Positions 33,629 through 43,376 of a stretch of DNA of 64,000 nt are shown here, piece after piece. Location: the NCBI RefSeq assembly GCF_902806685.2, contig NC_048546.1:11798534-11862533 (forward strand), read 5' to 3'. The notes below the pieces were generated by a model. That model saw nothing but the letters and a program-made list of their open reading frames with translations, made no database searches and was not told the DNA's origin. The position numbers were made by a program, and so were the translations under genes. Each line of letters opens with the position of its first letter. The first letter of the stretch is position 1. Origin of the DNA: Maniola hyperantus. Its lineage: Eukaryota; Arthropoda; Insecta; Lepidoptera; Nymphalidae.

Positions 33629-34255
33629 CCTATACTTATACGGTATACCTACTTAATTATTCGGTAATGTTCTGATTTCGTTGCCCGCAGCCCGAATCTT
33701 TATGACCACTCTAGACTAAGCAAGTTGATACAAAAACGTATCCTCAAATCGTTCTTGCCCGGGGGTCCGCTTAACCTATTTTCATTTCCCTGTTTTTATT
33801 TCCCCGAAGCTACGCGAAAAACGTTATATGGGCAGAGGCTTTCCAATTTACTGGGAGGCTCCTTCGGAAATAGTTTCCTGGGTACAGCGATAACAGTAAA
33901 AGTTAAAACATAGGTAGGTAGCTACATTCGCTTTCGGAATTTAGTGGTGGTCAAAGAAATCAGTGTTCCGTACATACGTACATAGTAAAAAAACCTCTAT
34001 CAAAGACCGAGAACCAATATCAAGTTGGTAATTTTTTTGTGACTGACTCACAGGTCACCAAGTAGACAATCATTATCTTGGTCAACTTTGTTGCTGGTAA
34101 ATTAGCAAACCCTCCATGATCGCTACAAACTTAATTTTATTGACACGTAAGACTTATTAAATTAAAATATAAAAAAAATGTAATTAACCTCAAAAGGAAT
34201 TTAATATCTTTAATACAAAAAACAAAAATACCAAACTTATTCTAGAACATAAAAA

Positions 34256-35343
34256 TTACAAATCGAAAATATCATCTAAACCACCGCAACGAGGTAGGGT
34301 GCCCAGAACGCTGGCAGCGTTACCTCGTTGAATGGCCAGACTAATATGCTGACCGAGGTAACTGCCAGCCCTCCGGTCCCCCGTGGATTCCGCGAGACGG
34401 GATGAAAGGTCCTTAAAAAAGGATCCTCGCCCCACGAACCCATGGTCTCCACCCCAAAAGGCACAAATATGAAACTATTTTCTATATTCTCATATTTGCG
34501 CCTCTTGGCCCTTTCTGCCTTAGTAGCCGCCGCTCCGGCCGCCACGGAGGTCGCCTGTACGTGTGACAGCGCCAGTGTATCCACACACGTGGCATCCCAC
34601 ACAAGCGACCTACCTTGCTTCCACGGGACAAGAGTCATACCGTCTGGTCTCTTGCCATCGCTACGTGCCAAACCATTTGGTTCCAATACTGCAGGCACAT
34701 TAGCCGTGACAAGAGACCTACATATGACTCCGTTCAAGGAAGCATGACGGGAAAAACGACCGGCACTTTTGGCACAAGCAAGACCGTGGTGACCATATAC
34801 GTCCACTGTCTCGCCACAATGACAAAGATGTGGCTGTTGAATCCTAGCGCCAAGCCGAAGACCAACCGCGATAGTAAGTGTAAGGTGGTCTAAAAGAGTG
34901 CCTATATGTTTCGAAGGGAGAGCTTGAAGCCAATAGCTCGATTCTCTCGTAGACACTGCGAGGAGACGCGCGCGATCTCTTGCAGAAGTTGATGAATTTA
35001 TCAACTCCTGCAAAACGTCTGCACAAAGCGCGTCATCCCACCCCCTTTGAGAAAACAAAGATACCGGCTCATTACTAGGACATGCTAAATTGAAAGCTTC
35101 TCTAGCCTCTGCCAAATACGAAAGCTCTATAGAACCCAAAGATGGATTTATAATATTGCCAAAGAGCTTTAACGTACTATACGCAGAAGATAGAAAAGCT
35201 GGTAATGATACACTGCTTATTTTACGAATGCCTAAACCACCGTAGCGAACCGGGAGTGAAGCTTGTTTCCATGTCGCGCCATCAAAAGGACAACTTAGAA
35301 CTTTGGAAAGTGTGTTTTCAAATGTTTTCCTGTTAAACCTCAA
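34256..35343 (-). mobile_element. 5'-truncated retrotransposon ORF: RT tail, CCHC zinc motif and nuclease-like domain
   Basis: A minus-strand frame of 355 codons (35343 to 34276) begins after the polymerase core would have ended: it opens with ATWKQASLPVRYGGLGIR, the conserved region behind a reverse transcriptase. A zinc-knuckle-like motif follows (CHCG, then HHGLAC) with RFSRHASLN, then GKRPDG...VWDATC, which resembles the PD-(D/E)XK nuclease core of R2/NeSL-type non-LTR elements. That assignment is by motif, not search. Near 34415-34420 (an A6 run on the plus strand) the frame slips by one: the ancestral C-terminus (LAIQRGNAASVLGT) continues in another frame to a stop at 34256-34258. Homology fades upstream of about 35345, so the copy is 5'-truncated. 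The polymerase domain is absent, so it cannot be autonomous. The plus-strand open frames in this interval are shadows. Confidence 0.7.
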
Positions 35344-35665
35344 AATGTTTTCAAATTTTTGGAAAATCTACCCCACGGAAGCACGGAACACATCTGCCCC
35401 AGCAGCCTTCGGTTCTGCGACAGACAATAACCTGCCCATTGCCACTTCAGCTTGCAAGTGCATAAGTTAATAGATGGATATCGTTATTTTTATCGTAACT
35501 TATTACGTTAAATATAACAGTTACGGATTTTCATACGGTTTTCACGAATAGAAAAAGGCTATAATTTATGAGTATTTTGCAAAAATACGTTACCGGTATG
35601 ATGAAAATTGACGGAAAAAATCGTCCCACCTGAGAGCTTGTGTGGCGTGCACTGCGTTACCTAAT

Positions 35666-35830
35666 ACGTATACGCGACAGGCCAAGATGGCAATCGTAAG
35701 TGAGGACGCCCCGCACACCCGTACAGCCCCCACCACGCTAACCCGGTGCGGGATAACGCGGGTGACGTGCGGGTGTGCGAGGCGTCCTTCCACCTCACAC
35801 CCCTATTGTCATCTCGACCTGTCGCGTACT
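35666..35830. mobile_element. GC-rich palindromic MITE, family P2
   Basis: Left 'tacgcgacaggccaagatgg', right 'tgtcatctcgacctgtcgcg'. Inner 'aacccggtgcgggataacgc' and 'gggtgacgtgcgggtgtgcg'. Overlapping open frames on both strands come from the palindrome. Confidence 0.8.
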
Positions 35831-36451
35831 AAACCTACCTAGTAAAACAATATAATATAGGTACCTCTACCTAGTGGAATAGTTCCTCTCAAGCTACCCG
35901 TGCGAAGCCGGGGCGGGTCGCTAGTAAATTTTGAACCCAGGATATGGGCACATCTGAGGGCCAGATTCAAATTAAAACGCCCCCTTGTTCTTTGAAGAAA
36001 TGCCGAGGGCATTTAATTGTGATCCGAATATTGGCCTCAGAGCGGGTTGCGAATAATTGCCGAATTTACTGCTCAAATGCCCTTTGTCGTCAGTTATTGA
36101 ATTAGGCAAGCGGCTCTCAGTCGAAACGGAAAATTTCGACTAATGAAAAATTCTATTCGGGACCTTGTGGTTTTTTGGAATTCATTATCTCCAAAATAGA
36201 AATTTCCTTTGAAGAGGCCTACCTATAGGTAAACCATCTTTAAACAATATAAAACGTCGGATAAGTAGGTAGGTAACTACGTTTATTTTTGTACTATTTT
36301 TAATTGTACAATAAAATTATTTGTAAACCTTATTTAGGAGATTTCATAGAGGGTTTCACCAATTCGGTTACTGACTTGGGTCAACTTGCTTATCCGTCTC
36401 AGTAGATTGATACGCTTCGCCCGCCTACATAACCAGTGCTACGTATAGTCG

Positions 36452-36608
36452 TATAGTCCGCGACAGGTCGAGATAGCAATCGGGAAGGGAACGCTCCGCA
36501 CAGCCCGCGCGCTAACCCGGTACGGTACGGCGGGTGGCGTGCGGGTGTGCGGGGCATCCCTCCACCTCATACACAGATTGCCATCTCAACTTATCGCGTA
36601 GTAGGTAT
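36452..36608. mobile_element. GC-rich palindromic MITE, family P2
   Basis: Left 'ccgcgacaggtcgagatagc', right 'attgccatctcaacttatcgc'. Inner 'gcgtgcgggtgtgcggggc'. Confidence 0.8.
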
Positions 36609-37089
36609 AGGTAGGTATGTGGTTATGCGCTGTCGCCACTCTCAAACTGTAAAAAAAAGTCAAGACCGCGTAGGTACCTACCTAGTGCAAAAATAAAACT
36701 AGGTACTAGGTAGATAGATATGTACCTAACCTATTGCTTGTTATTTTCACAAGCGCATAGAAATTATCAACTTTGACGACAGTAGGGGGCAGGTAAGAGC
36801 TTTGAAAGGAAAATATAAGCAGCAACAAGACATTCCAATGTCCTGTCGTAGCTATTAGAGCAGTGAAGCCCGCTCTATACAGAACAAACATTCATTCGTG
36901 CCGCCCCTACTTCAACTGTCCGGGTAGGGTTGCCACATACTTTTTTAAAAAATTGTTAAAGTCAAGCACCAATTACCGCAAATCTTTTTGTCATGGACTC
37001 ATGGACATGACGAATATAGGCCGTTGGACTTCAGGAGCCTAAATACAAAGGATAAGTTTTATAATAGGCATACCTACGCTTTACCACAA

Positions 37090-37380
37090 TGAAACGTGAT
37101 GGAAAGTGATGATGTGGCCTAAGATCACCGAGTAGAAAAAGGGACGCGTTTACCTAGAAGATGCCTAGATTCACTCTTGTTTTAAAGATATACGGAGTTC
37201 GGATTATAATTGGTAGGAAACACAGACCGTGGGAGAGTATTCCAAACCTTAGCCATCTGAGGAATGATGACGCAAAACGTTTCGTGCGTGTAGATAGAAT
37301 GTCGACGACATAATATTGGATGGAAATTCGCCCAAGGCGTCTTGCGGTTCAGTGGTAAAAGTACCTGGGTAAAATTAGAA
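37090..37380. mobile_element. Retroposon fragment (longer copy of the 893 block)
   Basis: 'gatgatgtggcctaagatca', 'gaagatgcctagattcactc', 'gtgggagagtattccaaacc' and 'gcaaaacgtttcgtgcgtg'. It resembles the degraded 3' region of a LINE. No open frame. Confidence 0.5.
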
Positions 37381-37799
37381 GCCTAATAAAATGCAGTTCA
37401 AAATAACTGAACCCACTGAGGTGTCTCAGAAAGGCACCTCATTTTATTTATTTGCAAAAAATTAACGTTTAAATAGGTAATAATGTAGGTACAGGTAGCA
37501 ACCCTTGTAGTCTACTTCAAGGGGTGGGAGAAAATTATCTCGTGAATAAATTATATTTTTCCCCTTTTATGAAGACAGTTGAAGTGCATTTTCGTCCATC
37601 TTTTGTCTTAGATCAAAGACGCAGGAATTCCGGCAGCCCAGGCCGGAAAAATATAAATATGGTTAGGATTTTAAGTTGGGTTGGTGTCGTTGAGATACGT
37701 TACCAAAGATATCCTCATCTTACGATTCTTTAGTTTCAACTTTCACCTCCTTTGTAGTAGATATCTAGTCTACTTGCATATCCACATAGGTCACAGACA

Positions 37800-37946
37800 T
37801 ACCTCGACAGGTCGAGATGGCAATCGGGGTTGGGACGCCCCGCACACCCGCAGTTCCCGCGCTAACCCAGTGCGAGATAGCGCGGATGAGCGGGGCGTCC
37901 CCCCGCTTCATACCCCGATTGACATCTCGAACTGTCGCGTACTATA
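37800..37946. mobile_element. GC-rich palindromic MITE, family P2
   Basis: Left 'cgacaggtcgagatggcaatc', right 'gattgacatctcgaactgtcg', ending 'cgcgtactatag'. Third P2 copy within 2.3 kb. Confidence 0.8.
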
Positions 37947-37964
37947 GATACATTAACATACCAA

Positions 37965-38050
37965 ATTAATGACAGAGACAACGCTTTACTAAGCCGAAAT
38001 CTCATTCTACAGATCGATGTACATTACTTTCTGCCGCGTAGGTACTGTAC
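37965..38050. mobile_element. MITE family P1, right half
   Basis: 'gacagagacaacgctttac', 'ccgaaatctcattctacaga' and 'cattactttctgccgcgtag'. The left half is missing. It lies just 19 bases after a P2 element. Confidence 0.7.
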
Positions 38051-38279
38051 TCATCTTGAGTTTTATATTATATCAATACTCGTGGTCCTGCGTGTAAAAT
38101 AATGGCATTAGAGTGCTTTAGGACGATTCTCCTAACGCTGTTTGTTTTCAAAATTCAATTTGCGTCAGCGAATTTGCACGTTTGACGTTATCAGCCCTCG
38201 GGGTAAAGTTTTGTTGTTTGAAAATTGTTTTTAGGAAATTAGGGTCCGGACAGCTTCATAAAGAGCCTAGCTAGTAGCT

Positions 38280-38612
38280 ACAGTACGCGGCAGAAAATAT
38301 TGTACATCGACCTTTAGACAGAGATAACGGTCTCGTAGAGCCAGTGGCGTGCAGGTGATAGAGGCATCCAAGCACTGCTTACCCAAGTTGAAATAGCTCA
38401 AATAGCTCAATTCACTTTTCATAATGATAGTAAATAAGTAACCTGACCAACTAATGCTTACCTTAGCATCGAATCCTGTTCACGCCACTGCGTAGAGCGT
38501 TCTCTGTCGTCGAGATCGACAAAACGTCATATAGGTATCAGTGTCAGAGACAACGCTTTACAAAACCAAATCTCATTCTAAAGGTCGATGCACATTATTT
38601 TTGCCACAGTAC
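38280..38612. mobile_element. MITE family P1 interrupted by a hAT-type MITE
   Basis: Left arm 38280-38341 ('cagtacgcggcagaaaatat', 'catcgacctttagacagag'), right arm 38491-38612 ('gacaaaacgtcatataggta', 'aaggtcgatgcacattattt'). The intervening 149 bases are the separate element below. Confidence 0.85.
38342..38490 (+). mobile_element. hAT-type MITE with exact 8-bp target duplication
   Basis: Ends CAGTGGCGTGCAG and CACGCCACTG are inverted, typical of hAT elements. It is flanked on both sides by CGTAGAGC (38334-38341 and 38491-38498), an 8-bp duplication as hAT transposases make. Related copies are at 53548-53693 and 40583-40730. Confidence 0.9.
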
Positions 38613-38814
38613 CTATACAATTAGATACAAAAAGCGTGATCCGGAGCAGATGGTTAGATCCACATAAAAATAAAATTGGGAAACTCTATTCCTCGTAAAA
38701 GTATGGCTTTTATTTTATCAACTTGTCAGATTAGATATATTTGTGCACAACTAAATAAGCACCCCACCAAGGTAGTTACTTCCAGATATTATAGTAGGTA
38801 AGTACCACCACTAC

Positions 38815-38955
38815 AATTATCATCAACCGATAGACGTCCACTGCTGGACATAGGTCTCTTGAAGGGACTTCCACACGCCACGGTCTTGCGCCGCCTGAAT
38901 CCAGCGGCTCCCTGCGACTCGTCTGATGCACCTCTGCACCTTGGGACCCCAACTA
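38815..38955. mobile_element. LINE-derived fragment
   Basis: 'tcatcaaccgatagacgtcc', 'gctggacataggtctcttga', 'ccgcctgaatccagcggctc' and 'gcgactcgtctgatgcacct'. This is the reverse of the LINE ORF2 tail phrases at 54400-54560. Confidence 0.6.
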
Positions 38956-38960
38956 TATCT

Positions 38961-39144
38961 TCTATAACATAAAAATGAAGCACTAAATGTGTTGGTCATC
39001 GCAAATCTCGAGAACAGCTGAACCGATTTCGCTAATTCTTTATTTATAATATTCCTTGAAGAACGAGGACGGTACTTACGGAGAGAAAAATTTAAAAAAT
39101 TTTAATCGACTGTTAGGCGGAACGAAGTTCGCCAGGGCAGCTAG
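38961..39144 (+). mobile_element. Helitron-like element, family H2, copy 4
   Basis: TC start (TCTATAACATAAAAATG), 'gcaaatctcgagaacagct', ending 'ttcgccagggcagctag' plus T. Complete at 184 bases. Confidence 0.8.
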
Positions 39145-40044
39145 TAGTATATATAAAAAGCTTGTAATAGGTATTTCATAATACTTTTATTATGAACAGT
39201 CAAGATTCTTAGAAGTTATAACGTAATCACGTGATTTATAACATAGAATAAACATATCTCAATGAATTTACAATATTACTTAATAACAGTATAAACACTA
39301 CGCATTCAAAATCGGGAAAAAAAATTATAAATTGAAACGAATCCGACAGTTTGCTTTCATCTCAAAATTTCACCTCTTTGAGGTGATGCCTTAAGGCAGA
39401 CGCGTGATAGACGAAGTGGAGTCTTGTGTAACAATTTAGGGATGATTTATGTCAGCACGTGGCGGACGCGGGCCGTGCCACGTACGACGCGCGAACGAGA
39501 CACGGATTCAAAACATCACGAACATTTTATATGAAGCAGTTCACGCTTTACCGTGCTGTGTCCGTTCACGGATGTCACACGTGAAGCATAAACTGCTCGC
39601 GATATTTTTTAATCGTCGCTTCGTTATCAAAAAGACTGCTCTTATCTCCACTCATGTCGGGTTTAAAAGTTCAATATTTTATATTACAAAGGTATCTTTT
39701 ATAATACAATAAAAATAAAATCTATTTTAAATTCTGTACATGCCACGTCAATTATTAGGTACCTGCCCATTTAGCCCAATTTTGTTACACACAAAACTTT
39801 ATTGGCAATATTTATTAAATTTAAAGTTTTGTGTATAACCAAATAAGCGGTATAATATAAGTAGCATTTTTTCATCTATATTTTCAATATAATATACCTA
39901 CTTACATCACATAATATTCTAATTCACTAAACAGGTCTACAAAAAGAAAAATTACTATTATTTAACATTTAACATAGATAAACATAGGTAGGTACACTCT
40001 TTAAAGATTTTCATGTAAATTATTTCACACACAATCAGTACCCT
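39145..40044. other. Intergenic, no recognised gene
   Basis: A GC-richer island at 39450-39600 ('gtggcggacgcgggccgtgc' onward) has an 87-codon plus frame without any recognised motif. A short hairpin lies at about 39785-39836 ('cacaaaactt' against 'aagttttgtg'). Confidence 0.4.
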
Positions 40045-40250
40045 TATTAGAAATGCGAAAGTGTGTTTGTTTGTTGGTTTGTCCTTCAATCACCTCGCAA
40101 CGGTGCAACGGATTGACGTGATTTTTTGCATGGGTATAGATAAAGACCTGGCGAGTGACTAAGGCTACTTTTTATCCCTGAAAATCACAGAGTTCCTACG
40201 GGATTTTTAAAAACCTAATTCGACGCGGGCGAAGTAAGTAGCGGATTATC
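40045..40250 (+). mobile_element. Helitron-like family H1 variant
   Basis: 'aatgcgaaagtgtgtttg', 'caacggattgacgtgattt', 'aaggctactttttatccctg', 'gacgcgggcgaagtaagtag'. The CTAG end is decayed. Confidence 0.6.
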
Positions 40251-40582
40251 TATATAATTATCTATTTAATCAATCTTCAATAGGTATTTCTTTAAAGCCC
40301 AGCATGCATTGGCCCAATCCATTCGGCGAACGTATACCAGACACTCGGCGTACCTACCACGTGCGGCCGGCGCGTGCCGATGTTTGTGGTTTTGTCATAG
40401 AAATATCAATCTTAATAGTAGGTACCTGGGCGCAATTTAAAAGCAGAGTTTACACTTTACGTTTTCTTTAGTTTATATTTTGAATATGTGCATTTGTCTT
40501 TTGGTGTAACTTGTAAGTACCTACCTACTATAAAGCATATTTCACTCATACATGACTTCGTCGAATGCATTAGGCCAATGTA

Positions 40583-40730
40583 CAGAGGCGTGCACAGGGT
40601 TGACAGTCAAGGGTAGGTAGGCATAATTAGGTACTCGCAGGAACTTATTTACTAGCCTAATTAATCATAAACATTGGCCTAAAAGTAGGGTAAGCAAGTG
40701 TTTTATGTCTCTATGACCTGCACGCCACTG
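40583..40730 (-). mobile_element. hAT-type MITE, inverted copy with near-exact 8-bp duplication
   Basis: The right end CACGCCACTG is intact and the left end CAGAGGCGTGCAC has one change. Flanks CCAATGTA (40575-40582) and CCAATGTG (40731-40738) agree in seven of eight bases. Confidence 0.8.
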
Positions 40731-41165
40731 CCAATGTGTACTAGACATCGATGTATAAACTTTTTACAAATTAATCTATCTGTTGTCGAAAATTTCAGTA
40801 GCCTCCCAATAAATCCAATTTTAAATTCCAAATCATACCAATCAAAAGCAAAAACACAGTGCGTTCAGTCAAAAACCGATTAATTTTTACCAGCCGCTCG
40901 AGTCTGGTCTACGAGGATTTAAAATTTTAAACATATTTTTATTGTAATATATTATTGTGGGGATGAAGTATTGTTTTCCCCATCTTTCTCTATGAAATAC
41001 TACCATTGATGTGGTGTACTCTATGAATACTACTGATATTACATTAAAAATATGTCTAAAATGAAAAAAACTACTTTCCTTGGAACATCATGAACAGCGC
41101 CATCTATGAGACTTTTAAGGGACACGGTCTGGAAGTTCTAAGTCCTAAGTTTAATATAATCAGTG

Positions 41166-41325
41166 TGGCTAATTCCTTTGTACACAATCTCTAAACTAAA
41201 CTAAAATATCACGTCTAAATCTATTGCTATCCCTTTCATAATGTTGCTTGCGGAAAAGGAAAGCACTAGATTTAGACCTGTTAATTTAGTTTAGTTTAGA
41301 GATTGTGTACTAGAGAATCGGCCCC
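41166..41325. mobile_element. MITE with 'actaaactaaa' inverted ends, second copy
   Basis: Reverse orientation relative to 17661-17822: 'gtacacaatctctaaactaa' on the left, 'tttagtttagagattgtgta' on the right, with 'aatcggcccc' at the far end. Confidence 0.75.
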
Positions 41326-41754
41326 AGTATTATAACTCTATGAATATAATGCTTATTGTACACAACTAGATGAACCTCACGTAACGAAATTATAGTAGTA
41401 GTAGTATAGTAGGATAGTAGTGTAACGAATGTACTGATGAACGCTTTGCTTGCGTAAGTACATCCTGTACCTTGAGTACAATTTTACTATAAGTAATACA
41501 TATAATTATTTCATACAATTAGGCCGCATTATTTCGATTGTAAAATTAGGCCGCACTTAAATTTTAGGTGCCTCACCAATGACCTGGGGGATCGCGGTGC
41601 GCGGAAAGACAGTGATTTTATCATATTTACATTAAAATTCCGCCTCAGCACCTCAGATGTGGAGTTCTGTATCTATATAATAATTCAGACCGCATAGAAA
41701 CCGATAAAGCTACCCTGTCCAGGTTAGTGCGCTTCCGTCTTAGGGTGAAATCTA

Positions 41755-41868
41755 TAGAGCGCACTCTGACTTTGCTAAAGTCAGCGTTAAAACGAGACAG
41801 ATGTATATCTCTCACATAAATCTGTCTCGTTTTAACTCTAATCTTAAGTAAAGTCAAAGTGTGCTCTA
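41755..41868. mobile_element. Palindromic MITE with 'tagagcgcactctgact' ends
   Basis: Left 'tagagcgcactctgactttg' pairs with right 'aaagtcaaagtgtgctcta'. Inner 'gttaaaacgagacagatgt' pairs with 'atctgtctcgttttaactc' around 'tctctcac'. Related: 20350-20445, and a half copy at 43628-43670. Confidence 0.8.
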
Positions 41869-42950
41869 AGCCAGAACAAAAAAAAAAGTGCGCTCTATAG
41901 ATCTCAGCCACAGACTGCATTATCAATTTGCCAATCATCATTAATTATTATCACCATGTGAAATTCTGGGATTACAGGAGCTAACATTGCCATAAAATAA
42001 CAAATGACATATTTGCAATCATATCATGTCCGTGCCCAAATATATTGACGATGCAATCATTGCATTGCCCATGTACGGCGTAAAATAAGTCATGCCTTAT
42101 CTATCCTAGCCTACTTTAAAATGGACCAAATTGTTATCGGCAGGAATATTACACGATAAATACGCATCATTTACATCTAATAAGTTTTATCTAAGCCTTT
42201 ATTTTAAACTATTGCCATCTCAACCTGTCGCGTAGGTACTTTTGCCATGCATTGTACCGCATTCGCCATCACATGTCAATTTGCAGAGTCGTGCAGTAGA
42301 ACTTGGTGCAATTTGTACAACTAGTCACATAAAGGGGCTTAGTACAATAAAGCTTTGTATCCACTAAAGGCGGCCGCGGATCGAAGCAGCCAGCGCCTTA
42401 ACCCGCGACAGCTCATGTGTAGACACTCCCTAAACGCCTGAAGCATCAAATCAAACTAGGCGAATCTCGCGGAGTTTTTCTTATATCTCGCTCGTTTTTG
42501 GCACAACCAGAAGTCTGAATTAGAACCATGTGTAAGCAGCATGTATGCAGCAACATGGACAAGCACATGTATCCATTTGAGCAACCTCAGTTTGCCTCAA
42601 AAGAAACTGCTCAAAGGGACAAAAAAGTCTTATCCACTTTTATGAGTTGCGCCGATGTACAAAAATGTTATTTTTGAATTGCGCAAAAATCTCAGTCAAT
42701 TACGCGCGTCCTTGCGCTATATTTTGTACGCACGAATTATGAGCGAGATAGCACGAGTCTTTTGTAGTTGTTCTTGTTTAAAATTTAACGTCAAGTAATA
42801 AGGTATGTGATTGTATTTCATTTCATTGGTGTAAATTTGGTTTTAATCGACTTTTCTGCGCAAACGAATATTAGCGATGCGATTAATAAAAATAATAGTA
42901 CTATAACTGTATTTGCATTTCAGGTAGTTTCGCTCAAACTTCACATGAAA
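41869..42950. other. Intergenic region downstream of SMYD5
   Basis: A P2 fragment lies at 42211-42238 ('gccatctcaacctgtcgcg'). The rest includes a GC-richer stretch at 42360-42480 without motif. No coding exon was recognised. Confidence 0.45.
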
Positions 42951-43007
42951 ATAATATAATTGTAAAAATGTTCCATAATACATTATCCATTTATTGTAAA
43001 ACATTCA

Positions 43008-43013
43008 TTTATT
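43008..43013 (-). promoter_or_regulatory. Candidate poly(A) signal of SMYD5
   Basis: AATAAA on the minus strand, about 365 bases after the stop codon. Another AATAAA is at 42990-42995. Which is used cannot be told from sequence. Confidence 0.35.
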
Positions 43014-43376
43014 AAAATTTATTTACTTGTCCAACATTAGATAATTTGATAATCCTACAAAATACCTGGAACTTGGTAAATGCATGAAGCAAACATTCTT
43101 TATAAGAATGGTTACAATTTTTTATGAAAATAGTAGGGGGCTATATTGCAGATATTAAGCAAAAATCAAAATAAAATATTAAATTTAATAACAGTGATAA
43201 AACGGAACTTTTAAATTTAATAAGTGACATAATCATATTCACCCTGCTTAGCATGTGTCAGTTTACAATAAGCCTCACTCTCTCCATCACTTTACTTTCT
43301 GTTCACTTTTTGTTCACTTTCACTTCACTCCAGTGTCTCAGAGGCCCAGCAGACACAGGGCGAGGAAGTTAGAGCA

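Noticed and set aside
34442..34893. Plus-strand open frames of about 100 codons opposite the retrotransposon ORF
   Set aside because: They are antisense shadows of the clearly conserved minus-strand frame and have no motif of their own.
39449..39712. 87-codon plus frame in a GC-richer island
   Set aside because: Arg-rich start comes from CGCG-rich palindromic-looking DNA. No motif or splice signal.
41645..41941. 98-codon minus-strand frame
   Set aside because: Lies across the palindromic MITE at 41755-41868. Its sequence is that of the repeat.
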